The notes: generated by a model not told the origin, from the sequence alone. A stretch of DNA of 64,000 nucleotides from Streptococcus oralis subsp. dentisani (GCF_007475365.1 NZ_CP034442.1:1-64000), one strand, 5' to 3'. Shown: positions 34,713 through 42,702, numbered from the stretch's first letter. A program made the numbers and translations.

Positions 34713-35258
34713 ATGAATAATTCTTATATTTTACTTAGACATGCTCATTCAAGATTTTCAAGTGATGATTTTAATAGAACTTTGTCAGAAAAAGGATTTT
34801 CATCTCTTGACCAGTTAGAGTTTTTGAATTCTTTTAATATTGATTATTATTTTTCTAGTCCTTATAAACGAGCATTTGAAACAATTAATAGCTCGCCAAT
34901 TCAATTTGATAAAATAGTTCTTGATAATCGGTTACGAGAGCGAAAATTATCTTCAACCTTTATAAAAGATTCTGAGTTTGAAGACAGTATTAAATATTTA
35001 TGGCAAAATCCCAGTGAATCTCTTTCAGAAGGGGAATCAAATCAAGATGCACTAGCTAGAGTACTAAATTTTTTAATGGAATTGGAAGAGAGATACTCAG
35101 AAAAAATGATTTTACTTAGTTCACACGGGAATTTGATAGGAATACTACTACATCACTTTGATTCCAGTTTTGATTATGAAAAATGGGAGCAGATGACCTT
35201 TCCAGATTGTTTTCTAATTGATAGAAATGGGATTGTGAAAAGAATTATGAAAGATTAG
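34713..35258 (+). CDS. Histidine phosphatase superfamily protein
   Basis: A 181-residue phosphoglycerate-mutase-like phosphatase. The RHG motif is LLRHAHSRF, with the second catalytic His in LLSSHGNLIGI and the Glu in LRERKLSS. It is more AT-rich than its neighbours and uses AT-rich codons throughout, which suggests acquisition from another source. AAAGGAAT precedes the ATG. No specific substrate is apparent. Confidence 0.82.
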   Translation: MNNSYILLRHAHSRFSSDDFNRTLSEKGFSSLDQLEFLNSFNIDYYFSSPYKRAFETINSSPIQFDKIVLDNRLRERKLSSTFIKDSEFEDSIKYLWQNPSESLSEGESNQDALARVLNFLMELEERYSEKMILLSSHGNLIGILLHHFDSSFDYEKWEQMTFPDCFLIDRNGIVKRIMKD

Positions 35259-35315
35259 TTCTTTGATTAAATAGTGAATCATATTGATCAAAATAGTTTG
35301 CTTTTTACAATTCGT

Positions 35316-35340
35316 AACCTGCCCAATGGGCAGGTTTTTT
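35316..35340 (+). terminator. Terminator after the histidine phosphatase
   Basis: AACCTGCCC (35316-35324) / GGGCAGGTT (35328-35336) and T6. Confidence 0.9.
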
Positions 35341-35422
35341 GGTGTTTTAAGGAAACTATGAAACCAGAATTTTTGATTAAAAGTATTTTTTTAAGAGAGA
35401 AATCTCTAATTTCATAATCTAT

Positions 35423-35437
35423 AGGCAAACGCTTGCA
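35423..35437 (+). promoter_or_regulatory. cre-like CcpA site over the -35 of the ABC-2 operon
   Basis: AGGCAAACGCTTGCA matches the catabolite-responsive consensus WTGNAANCGNNNNCA except for one base and overlaps the -35 at 35433. Repression by CcpA on good sugars would be expected; inferred. Confidence 0.5.
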
Positions 35438-35461
35438 TTCTAGTTTTTATTGGACTATAAT
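35433..35461 (+). promoter_or_regulatory. Promoter of the ABC-2 exporter operon
   Basis: TTGCAT (35433-35438), 17-base spacer, TATAAT (35456-35461). Leader about 115 bases. Confidence 0.85.
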
Positions 35462-35494
35462 AGGTTGGTATAAAGCCTTCTGTAGTAATAAAAT

Positions 35495-35519
35495 GTAGAA
35501 GGTGTAGAAGGTGTAGAAA
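35495..35519 (+). repeat. Three tandem GTAGAAGGT-like units in the leader
   Basis: GTAGAAGGT at 35495-35503 and 35504-35512, then GTAGAAA. CCTTCT at 35477-35482 can pair with any AGAAGG unit, so alternative hairpins are possible. Confidence 0.65.
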
Positions 35520-35584
35520 GTAAGGATTTAGATATTTGTAGCCAAAAATACAATGTTGCTATTCCTTGCTATAGGGAGAGATTT

Positions 35585-36577
35585 ATGGCAATGATAGAAG
35601 TGGAACATCTTCAGAAAAATTTTGTGAAGACAGTGAAGGAACCAGGTTTGAAGGGAGCTTTGCGCTCCTTTATTCATCCTGAAAAGCAGACATTTGAAGC
35701 GGTCAAGGATTTGACTTTTGAGGTTCCAAAAGGGCAGATTTTAGGATTTATCGGGGCCAATGGTGCTGGGAAGTCGACAACCATAAAAATGCTGACAGGG
35801 ATTTTAAAGCCGACATCTGGTTTTTGTCGTATTAACGGTAAGATTCCTCAGGACAATCGTCAGGATTATGTCAAGGATATTGGAGTGGTCTTTGGGCAAC
35901 GCACCCAGCTATGGTGGGATTTGGCACTGCAAGAGACCTACACGGTTTTGAAGGAGATTTACGATGTGCCGGACTCGCTCTTCCACAAGCGTATGGACTT
36001 TTTGAATGAAGTCTTGGATTTGAAGGACTTTATCAATGATCCTGTGCGGACTCTTTCACTGGGTCAACGGATGCGGGCGGATATTGCGGCTTCCTTGCTT
36101 CACAATCCCAAGGTTCTCTTTTTAGATGAGCCGACCATAGGGTTGGATGTTTCGGTCAAGGATAACATTCGTCGGGCCATTACTCAGATCAATCAGGAGG
36201 AAGAGACTACCATTCTCTTGACCACTCACGACTTGAGTGATATTGAGCAACTCTGTGATCGAATTTTTATGATTGATAAGGGGCAGGAGATTTTTGATGG
36301 AACGGTTAGCCAGCTCAAGGAAACATTTGGCAAGATGAAGACTCTTTCTTTTGAACTGGTGTCAGGTCAAAGTCATCTCCTTTCTCACTATGAAGGTTTT
36401 TCGGATATGACCATTGATAGACAAGGAAACAGCCTCAATATAGAATTCGACAGTTCCCGCTACCAGTCGGCTGATATTATCAAGCAAACCCTGTCTGATT
36501 TTGAAGTCCGTGATTTGAAGATGATGGATACGGATATTGAGGATATTATCCGTCGCTTCTATCGGAAGGAGCTCTAA
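35585..36577 (+). CDS. ABC-2 type exporter ATPase
   Basis: A 330-residue ATPase with Walker A GANGAGKSTT, signature LSLGQRMRADIA (a common ABC-2 variant), Walker B VLFLDEPTIGLD and switch His in LLTTHDLSD. The C-terminal extension after about residue 240 is typical of the DUF4162-bearing group. It pairs with the two permeases directly downstream. AGGGAGAG precedes the start. The substrate is not known; related operons are often annotated as antibiotic or viologen exporters. Confidence 0.88.
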   Translation: MAMIEVEHLQKNFVKTVKEPGLKGALRSFIHPEKQTFEAVKDLTFEVPKGQILGFIGANGAGKSTTIKMLTGILKPTSGFCRINGKIPQDNRQDYVKDIGVVFGQRTQLWWDLALQETYTVLKEIYDVPDSLFHKRMDFLNEVLDLKDFINDPVRTLSLGQRMRADIAASLLHNPKVLFLDEPTIGLDVSVKDNIRRAITQINQEEETTILLTTHDLSDIEQLCDRIFMIDKGQEIFDGTVSQLKETFGKMKTLSFELVSGQSHLLSHYEGFSDMTIDRQGNSLNIEFDSSRYQSADIIKQTLSDFEVRDLKMMDTDIEDIIRRFYRKEL

Positions 36578-36578
36578 G

Positions 36579-37397
36579 ATGGTCAAATTGTGGAGACGTT
36601 ATAAACCCTTTATCAATGCGGGCATTCAGGAGTTGATTACCTATCGAGTCAATTTTATTCTCTATCGGATTGGCGATGTCATGGGAGCCTTTGTCGCTTT
36701 CTATCTTTGGAAGGCAGTCTTTGATTCGTCGCAAGAGTCTTTGATTCAGGGCTTCAGTATGGCAGATATCACCCTTTATATCATCATGAGTTTTGTGACT
36801 AATCTTCTGACCAGGTCGGATTCGTCCTTTATGATTGGAGAGGAGGTCAAGGATGGCTCCATTATCATGCGCTTGCTGCGACCAGTGCATTTTGCGGCCT
36901 CTTATCTCTTCACCGAGCTTGGCTCCAAGTGGTTGATTTTTATCTCTGTTGGACTGCCATTTTTAAGTGTTATTGTCTTGATGAAAATTTTATCAGGGCA
37001 AGGCATTTTAGAAGTGCTGGGGTTAACTGTCCTTTATCTCTTTAGCTTAACGCTCGCTTATCTGATTAACTTTTTCTTTAATATCTGCTTTGGATTTTCA
37101 GCCTTTGTGTTTAAAAATCTATGGGGTTCCAATCTACTCAAGACTTCCATAGTGGCCTTTATGTCTGGAAGTTTGATTCCCTTGGCTTTCTTTCCCAAGG
37201 TGGTTTCAGATATTCTCTCCTTCTTGCCTTTTTCATCTTTGATCTATACTCCGGTCATGATCATTGTTGGAAAATACGATGCTAGTCAGATTCTTCAGGC
37301 GTTTTTACTCCAGCTTTTCTGGCTCTTAGTGATGGTGGGCTTGTCTCAGTTGATTTGGAAACGAGTCCAGTCATTTATCACCATTCAAGGAGGTTAG
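36579..37397 (+). CDS. ABC-2 exporter permease (DUF990/ABC2 family), first subunit
   Basis: A 272-residue permease with six predicted membrane helices. The N-terminal RRYKPFINAGIQELITYRVNFILYRIGD-type region (in short pieces) and the central ESLIQGFSMADITLYIIMSF are typical of the DUF990 permeases. The ATG at 36579 begins one base after the ATPase stop; an earlier in-frame start would overlap the ATPase by 40 bases. Confidence 0.85.
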   Translation: MVKLWRRYKPFINAGIQELITYRVNFILYRIGDVMGAFVAFYLWKAVFDSSQESLIQGFSMADITLYIIMSFVTNLLTRSDSSFMIGEEVKDGSIIMRLLRPVHFAASYLFTELGSKWLIFISVGLPFLSVIVLMKILSGQGILEVLGLTVLYLFSLTLAYLINFFFNICFGFSAFVFKNLWGSNLLKTSIVAFMSGSLIPLAFFPKVVSDILSFLPFSSLIYTPVMIIVGKYDASQILQAFLLQLFWLLVMVGLSQLIWKRVQSFITIQGG

Positions 37398-37398
37398 T

Positions 37399-38184
37399 AT
37401 GAAAAAATATCAACGCATGCATCTGATTTTTATCAGACAATACATCAAGCAAATCATGGAATACAAGGTAGATTTTGTGGTTGGTGTTTTGGGAGTGTTT
37501 CTGACCCAAGGCTTGAACCTCTTGTTTCTCAATGTCATCTTTCAACACATCCCCTCGCTAGAGGGTTGGACCTTTCAAGAGATTGCTTTTATTTATGGCT
37601 TTTCCTTGATTCCAAAGGGCCTGGATCACCTCTTTTTTGACAATCTCTGGGCACTGGGGCAACGCTTGGTGCGAAAGGGAGAATTTGACAAATACCTGAC
37701 TCGTCCTATCAATCCTCTCTTTCACATCCTAGTCGAGACCTTTCAGATTGATGCCTTGGGCGAACTTTTGGTTGGTGGAATTTTACTAGCGACAACAGTA
37801 TCAAGCATTGCTTGGACTCTTCCTAAATTTCTACTTTTCCTAGTTTGTATTCCCTTTGCGACCTTGATCTATACTTCCTTGAAAATCGCGACAGCCAGTA
37901 TCGCTTTTTGGACCAAGCAGTCAGGAGCTATGATCTACATTTTCTATATGTTCAATGATTTTGCCAAGTATCCTATTTCTATTTACAATTCGCTTCTTCG
38001 TTGGTTGATTAGCTTTATCGTGCCTTTCGCTTTTACGGCCTACTATCCTGCCAGCTATTTCTTACAGGACAAGGATGTCTTCTTTAATATCGGTGGTTTG
38101 ATTCTAATTTCCCTTGTCTTCTTTGTCATTTCTTTGAAACTATGGGACAGGGGCTTAGACGCCTACGAAAGTGCAGGATCCTAA
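37399..38184 (+). CDS. ABC-2 exporter permease (DUF990/ABC2 family), second subunit
   Basis: A 261-residue permease with six predicted helices, paralogous to the subunit just upstream (shared start QRMHLIFIRQYIKQIMEYKVDF in shorter pieces, and the FDKYLTRPINPLFHIL segment). AGGAGG overlaps the end of the previous gene. The two permeases and the ATPase should form a heteromeric exporter. A terminator follows at 38198. Confidence 0.85.
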   Translation: MKKYQRMHLIFIRQYIKQIMEYKVDFVVGVLGVFLTQGLNLLFLNVIFQHIPSLEGWTFQEIAFIYGFSLIPKGLDHLFFDNLWALGQRLVRKGEFDKYLTRPINPLFHILVETFQIDALGELLVGGILLATTVSSIAWTLPKFLLFLVCIPFATLIYTSLKIATASIAFWTKQSGAMIYIFYMFNDFAKYPISIYNSLLRWLISFIVPFAFTAYYPASYFLQDKDVFFNIGGLILISLVFFVISLKLWDRGLDAYESAGS

Positions 38185-38197
38185 GAGGAAGAAACTC

Positions 38198-38225
38198 AAA
38201 GCCTCGTCTCAGGACAGGCTTTTTC
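38198..38225 (+). terminator. Terminator of the ABC-2 operon
   Basis: AAAGCCTCGTC / GACAGGCTTT stem followed by a T run. Confidence 0.82.
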
Positions 38226-38244
38226 TAATGGAGAAGAAAATTTC

Positions 38245-38272
38245 TTGACATCTATTCTCAGAGTGCTATACT
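38245..38272 (+). promoter_or_regulatory. Promoter of tRNA-Thr
   Basis: TTGACA (38245-38250), 16-base spacer, TGC-TATACT (-10 at 38267-38272). Confidence 0.88.
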
Positions 38273-38284
38273 AAAAAGGTAGCC

Positions 38285-38357
38285 GCCGATTTAGCTCAGT
38301 TGGTAGAGCAACGCACTCGTAACGCGTAGGTCACAGGTTCGATCCCTGCAATCGGCA
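38285..38357 (+). tRNA. tRNA-Thr (anticodon CGT)
   Basis: A 73-base tRNA. Acceptor GCCGATT pairs with AATCGGC, D arm GCTC/GAGC, anticodon loop CTCGTAA (CGT), T arm CAGGTTCGATCCCTG. Discriminator A, no encoded CCA. A hairpin terminator follows. Confidence 0.95.
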
Positions 38358-38362
38358 GAATC

Positions 38363-38388
38363 AAGAAGCCCATTAGGGCTTCTTTTTC
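38363..38388 (+). terminator. Terminator of tRNA-Thr
   Basis: AAGAAGCCC (38363-38371) / GGGCTTCTT (38376-38384) and T run. Confidence 0.88.
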
Positions 38389-38446
38389 TTTTGTTACAAA
38401 TACTCAACCACTTAGACAGAGATATTGACCAGATAGGCAAAAGGGC

Positions 38447-38475
38447 TTGTTCTTGAAAAATTCCTCTGCTATAAT
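38447..38475 (+). promoter_or_regulatory. Promoter of the small membrane protein
   Basis: TTGTTC (38447-38452), 17-base spacer, TGC-TATAAT (-10 at 38470-38475). Confidence 0.75.
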
Positions 38476-38548
38476 GATTCATGTAAGGGACGTGAGGGGT
38501 CAGTATCAGACAACTCAAGAACCAAAAAAAGAAAATGGAGACAAAAAA

Positions 38549-38866
38549 ATGAAAAAATTATTGGGACTTGTATTCTTAGCAGCTGCTGCGCTAGTATTGT
38601 ATTTCGGGTTTGTTGGATGGCCAAGTTTGGATGTCAACCTCTGGTCGCTCATTCCGGTAGGATTGTTCCTCTATTTCACACTAGAAAACTTTTTGAAAAA
38701 AGATTATAAGGCTAGTCTCATGTGCTTGATTATTGCCTTTATCATTGCAAATGCTATTTTGGACCTTTTGCCAATTTCAAGTGGTTTGGTGATTGGTGCA
38801 GGAGTGCTAGCTTGTGTAGGACTTGGCTACCTCTTTCCTGATAAGGATAAAAAAGAAGATAAATAG
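38549..38866 (+). CDS. Small integral membrane protein, function unknown
   Basis: A 105-residue protein with four closely packed hydrophobic helices and a charged tail (PDKDKKEDK). The layout resembles the DUF5668/LiaF-type membrane domain, but I do not recognise it firmly. The ATG at 38549 has ATGGAGAC upstream; the long upstream extension in frame begins inside the promoter. Monocistronic. Confidence 0.75.
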   Translation: MKKLLGLVFLAAAALVLYFGFVGWPSLDVNLWSLIPVGLFLYFTLENFLKKDYKASLMCLIIAFIIANAILDLLPISSGLVIGAGVLACVGLGYLFPDKDKKEDK

Positions 38867-38893
38867 AAAAGTCTCGAGGTTTCTCGAGACTTT
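38867..38893. terminator. Bidirectional terminator between converging genes
   Basis: AAAAGTCTCGAG / CTCGAGACTTT stem with A-rich and T-rich flanks, serving the membrane protein (plus) and the amidase (minus). Confidence 0.88.
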
Positions 38894-38897
38894 GTTT

Positions 38898-40697
38898 TTA
38901 TTTACCAGCGTAGTATTTTTGGATGCCTTTCACAATACCTGCGACTAGTCTATCTTGGTATCGATCGTCACGAATCTGTTGATTCTCAGTGAAATTATCC
39001 ATATAACCGAGTTCTAGGAGGACGGCTGGTTTGGCAGTTTCGCGTAGAACGGCAAAACTGCTTTCCAATAAGCCAGCGTCCTTGGCACCTGTTTCTGCAA
39101 GGAGAGAGGAGTGGATAGCAGCAGCGAGGCGTTTGCTTTCACTCATACGATCAGGGTGATTGTGCCAGTATTTATTAATCTTACTTGGATAATCAGGTTC
39201 ATCGCTATAGGAGTAGGTTTGAATACCGCTCGCTTTTGAGTGAATGTTTCCAGTAGCATTGAAATGGATACTGATAAAGATATCAGAGTTGGTTTTATTT
39301 ACCATTCTTGAACGCTCAGTCTTAAAATCAACGTCGATATCACTGTCACGTGATGTGAGGACCTTGTAGCCTAGTTCTTCTAGCTTAGCGCGCAGTTTGC
39401 GATAGACTTGCATGTTGAGATCTTTTTCGGCTACATTGTAGTAAAAGGCGCCGGAATCTCGACCGCCATGTCCGGGATCTAGGAAAATGGTATTGCTGTA
39501 TTGACCTTTTACAAATCCACCTTCTGTTGAAACTTCAGAAATCCATTGGCCGTATTTTTGGAACAGGTGTTCCTTGCCGTCTATCTTGTAGGTTCCTGAT
39601 ACATAATGTCCGCTATCGTCCAAATAGTAACGAGCCTTGTAATAGTCGTCATAAATCCACTCATTTTTGGCCATATAGCCACCAGACTTGAGATAGTAGG
39701 CTCCAATCCATTCACGAGCCGCATAGGTTCCATTCGCTTTTAGATAGAACCAACTGTTGTAGGCCTTGTCAAAGATCCACTCTTTTTCAGCCATGGCTCC
39801 ACTAGATTTGAGGTAGTAGCTTCCTTTCCATTTATTGGAAAGCATGACTCCATTTTGTTCAAAGGCGTACCAAGTTCCCTTGATTTTCTCCCATTTGTCT
39901 CGGCTGTATTTCCCATATTCATTAGCGTAATACCAATTTTGGTCAATCTTCACCCAGGAGTTTTCCGCCATAGCCCCGCTACTGCCGAGCAGGTAAGCAC
40001 CAACGGTCGTTTTGCTGAGCATCACGCCGTTTTTGTCAAAATAATACCATGAACCATTAATTTTCTCCCATTTGTCTTGCGAGATTCTGCCAGATGGTGT
40101 GACATAATACCAATTTTGGTCAACCTTTACCCAGCCATTCTCCGCCATAGCCCCGCTTTTGGTAAGGAGATAACCATCAACGATTGTCTGAGTGAGCATG
40201 ACACCATCTTTGTCAAAGTAGTACCAAACTCCTCCGATTTTTTCCCATTTTTGTTGGATGATTTTTCCAGACTCACTGGCGTAGTACCATTTACCCTCAA
40301 GAGCTACCCAGCCATTTTCTACCATGACCCCGTCTTTATTGAGAACATAGCCATCAAAAATGGTATCATTGAGTCGGTTTCCATCGTTGTCAAAATAGTA
40401 CCACTTATCTTGAATTTTTTTCCATTTGAGGACAGGCTGATTGTTTTCATAGAAACGCCACTGTTTGTTTTCTTCCTGCCATCCTTCTTTTTTAGGAGCT
40501 TCTTCTTTTGCCTTGTCTTTTGGAAGTGTTGCAACCTCCTCTTCAGTTTTAGTTGAAAGATCTTTCTTATCTTCCTTAGAGTTGCTTTGTTCGGTGGTAG
40601 CAGGAGGATTAGCATTGCTTTCCTCTGCGTAGATAGGTGCTTGGGCAAATCCTGCCATTGAAAGGACAACAGCACTTGCCAATATAAACTTTTTCAA
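38898..40697 (-). CDS. Choline-binding N-acetylmuramoyl-L-alanine amidase (Amidase_3 domain)
   Basis: A 599-residue secreted cell-wall hydrolase. Signal peptide (residues 1-25, cut after APIYA), a Glu/Lys/Thr-rich linker to about 70, then about 14 choline-binding repeats of roughly 20 residues (for example GWVKVDQNWYYVTPSGRIS) to about 395, and a C-terminal Amidase_3 domain. Zinc and catalytic residues are in LDPGHGG, NVAEKDLN, SIHFNA and LLELGYMDN. Repeats would anchor it to phosphocholine on teichoic acids. The start is TTG with GGAGAA upstream. The order repeats-then-catalytic domain is as in LytB and LytC and opposite to LytA, which also uses an Amidase_2 domain. Confidence 0.9.
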   Translation of the reverse strand: MKKFILASAVVLSMAGFAQAPIYAEESNANPPATTEQSNSKEDKKDLSTKTEEEVATLPKDKAKEEAPKKEGWQEENKQWRFYENNQPVLKWKKIQDKWYYFDNDGNRLNDTIFDGYVLNKDGVMVENGWVALEGKWYYASESGKIIQQKWEKIGGVWYYFDKDGVMLTQTIVDGYLLTKSGAMAENGWVKVDQNWYYVTPSGRISQDKWEKINGSWYYFDKNGVMLSKTTVGAYLLGSSGAMAENSWVKIDQNWYYANEYGKYSRDKWEKIKGTWYAFEQNGVMLSNKWKGSYYLKSSGAMAEKEWIFDKAYNSWFYLKANGTYAAREWIGAYYLKSGGYMAKNEWIYDDYYKARYYLDDSGHYVSGTYKIDGKEHLFQKYGQWISEVSTEGGFVKGQYSNTIFLDPGHGGRDSGAFYYNVAEKDLNMQVYRKLRAKLEELGYKVLTSRDSDIDVDFKTERSRMVNKTNSDIFISIHFNATGNIHSKASGIQTYSYSDEPDYPSKINKYWHNHPDRMSESKRLAAAIHSSLLAETGAKDAGLLESSFAVLRETAKPAVLLELGYMDNFTENQQIRDDRYQDRLVAGIVKGIQKYYAGK

Positions 40698-40729
40698 CGA
40701 TATTCTCCAATCATTATTTTCTAAGAAAT

Positions 40730-40758
40730 ATTATAAAATATGTCTGACGGCTTATCAA
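40730..40758 (-). promoter_or_regulatory. Promoter of the choline-binding amidase
   Basis: TTGATA (40758-40753), 17-base spacer, TATAAT (40735-40730) on the minus strand; the -35 lies in the last codons of the LysR gene. Confidence 0.75.
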
Positions 40759-41663
40759 CTATCAAACTGAACTTCTTCTAGTAAGTATTCGATAAAGCGT
40801 TCGCCCATCTTAGACAGGCTGGTTTTTTCATGCTGGATATAGACTAGTTCAATCGGATCGTCAATGTCCAGTGGAATAGAAACGATATTGTCTCCATTGA
40901 GGTTACTGTTCAAAATCCCTGTTGCGATCGTGTATCCGTCCAAACCAATCAAGAGGTTAAAGAGGGTGGCACGGTCACTGACTACAATGGATTTCTTGTG
41001 GTGCTCTTGTGAAAGAATCTCTTCTGAAAAGTAGAAGGAGTTGTGCGTCCCCTGATCATAACTCAGATAAGGGAAGTCTTCCAAATCAGCCAGTTTGACC
41101 TTGTCTTTTTTAGCTAGAGGGTTGGTCTTGCTGACAAAGATATGAGGCTGGGCGGTAAAGAGGTGGTGGGCCAAGAGGTGGTTGTCGTCCAGCATTTTCG
41201 TTAAAACATCACGGTTGTAACTGTTCAAAAAGAGGACACCAACCTCACTACGGAAGTTCTTGACGTCATCGATAATCTCCCAAGTCCGAGTTTCACGAAG
41301 GAAAAGCTCGTATTTTTCCATATCACTTTTCTTGAGCAGGGAGACAAAGGCATTGACTACAAAGGCGTAGTGTTGAGACGACACGCTAAAGAGTTCGCGG
41401 TGGGCGACAGGATTTTTATAGCGTTCCTCCAGAAGTTGGGTTTGCTCGACAACTTGACGAGCGTAGGAGAGAAACTCCATCCCATCACGGGTCAAGGTAA
41501 TGCCCTTGGGATTGCGGATAAAGATTTCAATGCCCATTTCATTTTCCAAGTCTCGAACTGCATTAGAGAGACTGGGTTGGGTGATAAAGAGTTGCTTAGC
41601 TGCCTCATTCATAGAGCCAGTTTCGACGATTTTGATAATATAGTGTAGTTGTTGAATTCTCAT
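40755..41663 (-). CDS. cpsY: LysR family regulator, CpsY/MtaR type
   Basis: A 302-residue LysR protein: N-terminal helix-turn-helix (MNEAAKQLFITQPSLSNAVRDLE, in the first 40 residues) and a substrate-binding domain. The sequence resembles streptococcal CpsY/MtaR, which governs methionine uptake and cell-wall or immune-related traits in group B streptococci. The true start is the ATG at 41663; upstream in-frame codons lie beyond the -10. No Shine-Dalgarno: the -10 TACAAT ends six bases before the ATG, so a leaderless mRNA is predicted. The AACTATA sites at metA are a possible target. Confidence 0.82.
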   Translation of the reverse strand: MRIQQLHYIIKIVETGSMNEAAKQLFITQPSLSNAVRDLENEMGIEIFIRNPKGITLTRDGMEFLSYARQVVEQTQLLEERYKNPVAHRELFSVSSQHYAFVVNAFVSLLKKSDMEKYELFLRETRTWEIIDDVKNFRSEVGVLFLNSYNRDVLTKMLDDNHLLAHHLFTAQPHIFVSKTNPLAKKDKVKLADLEDFPYLSYDQGTHNSFYFSEEILSQEHHKKSIVVSDRATLFNLLIGLDGYTIATGILNSNLNGDNIVSIPLDIDDPIELVYIQHEKTSLSKMGERFIEYLLEEVQFDS

Positions 41664-41669
41664 GTTTTT

Positions 41670-41699
41670 ATTGTACCACACTTGCGGAAGATTGGGCAA
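41670..41699 (-). promoter_or_regulatory. Promoter of cpsY placing transcription start at the ATG
   Basis: TGG-TACAAT (41678-41670) on the minus strand with a weak TTGCCC 18 bases upstream (41699-41694). Confidence 0.65.
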
Positions 41700-41738
41700 T
41701 GAAGACGAAGAAAATAGGGGGAAAGAGCCGGTCCAGTA

Positions 41739-41767
41739 TTGAAAAAAAGTATAAAATCTGTTAGAAT
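41739..41767 (+). promoter_or_regulatory. Promoter of yqgQ placing transcription start at the ATG
   Basis: TTGAAA (41739-41744), 17-base spacer, TGT-TAGAAT (-10 at 41762-41767), seven bases before the ATG at 41775. The in-frame ATG at 41766 overlaps the -10 and cannot be in the transcript. Confidence 0.78.
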
Positions 41768-41774
41768 GAAAGCT

Positions 41775-41999
41775 ATGAAAACATTCTATGATGTGCAGCA
41801 ATTTCTCAAACAGTTTGGCATTATTGTTTACATGGGGAAACGCTTGTATGATATTGAACTGATGAAGCTCGAACTCTCTCGGATCTATGATGCAGGTCTG
41901 ATGGACAAGCTAGACTATCTAGAGGCGGAAGCTGTTCTTCGTAGAGAGCACAAGATAGAATTAGACTACATAGAGAAAAATGGAGATAAGAACTTATGA
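41775..41999 (+). CDS. YqgQ family protein (DUF910)
   Basis: A 74-residue cytosolic protein, almost all helical, of the YqgQ family (YDVQQFLKQFGIIVYMGKR; DYLEAEAVLRREH). Some YqgQ structures suggest single-stranded nucleic-acid binding, but the role is unsettled. Its stop overlaps the start of the rhodanese-like gene. Predicted leaderless from the promoter position. Confidence 0.82.
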   Translation: MKTFYDVQQFLKQFGIIVYMGKRLYDIELMKLELSRIYDAGLMDKLDYLEAEAVLRREHKIELDYIEKNGDKNL

Positions 42000-42376
42000 C
42001 AATTTGGATTGTTTGGGGAATCGTTCTGGCGATGGCGGCATGGATGGGTTATAACTACCTTCGTATTCGTCGTGCGGCTAAGATTGTGGACAATGCAGAA
42101 TTTGAAGCCTTGATTCGGAAAGGGCAGTTGATTGATGTCCGTGAACCAGCAGAATTTCACAGAAAACATATCCTCGGAGCCCGCAATATTCCTTCAAATC
42201 AGTTGAAGTCAAGCCTTGCAGCCCTTCGCAAGGATAAACCTGTCCTTCTCTACGAAAACCAACGCGGACAACGAGTGACCAATGCAGCACTTTATTTGAA
42301 GAAACAAGGTTTCTCTGAGATTTATATCCTCTCTTATGGATTGGATTCTTGGATTGGTAAGGTCAAGACTAGCTAA
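41996..42376 (+). CDS. Membrane-anchored rhodanese-like protein without the active-site Cys
   Basis: A 126-residue protein: N-terminal membrane helix (about 3-20), then a rhodanese domain with IDVREPAEFHRKHILGARNIP. The active-site loop, normally CxxGxR, reads YENQRGQR, so the catalytic cysteine is missing and sulfur transfer is unlikely. Such YibN-like membrane forms are frequent in Firmicutes. It overlaps yqgQ by four bases and is co-translated with it. Confidence 0.82.
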   Translation: MTIWIVWGIVLAMAAWMGYNYLRIRRAAKIVDNAEFEALIRKGQLIDVREPAEFHRKHILGARNIPSNQLKSSLAALRKDKPVLLYENQRGQRVTNAALYLKKQGFSEIYILSYGLDSWIGKVKTS

Positions 42377-42462
42377 TATTTTATTAAAAACTGTTGAATG
42401 GTAGATAAAGCTAGTATCTTAAGGTATCATCATTTATATTAAATTTAAGGAGATTTTATAAT

Positions 42463-42696
42463 ATGAATTCACAACAAAAGAAAAAACCTTCACTTATTTT
42501 AGGTATCCTATCTATTGTGCTCGGTTTGCTATCTCCAATAGTAGGTCTGGTTTTGGGTATCATAGGATTGGTCTTGGCTATTTCATATCAAAAAGAATCT
42601 GGACTGGACTATAAAACAGAAAAAATTCTCAATATTGTAGGACTTGTAGTTTCTGTCCTTAACTGGATATTAGCCATTGCAATAGTTTTTAGATAA
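42463..42696 (+). CDS. Small DUF4190-like membrane protein
   Basis: A 77-residue protein with a lysine-rich start (QQKKKPS) and two long hydrophobic helices, LILGILSIVLGLLSPIVG and VGLVVSVLNWILAIAI, resembling DUF4190 family proteins of unknown function. AAGGAG lies 12 bases before the ATG. No clear promoter found in the 86-base gap upstream. Confidence 0.7.
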   Translation: MNSQQKKKPSLILGILSIVLGLLSPIVGLVLGIIGLVLAISYQKESGLDYKTEKILNIVGLVVSVLNWILAIAIVFR

Positions 42697-42702
42697 GCAA
42701 AA

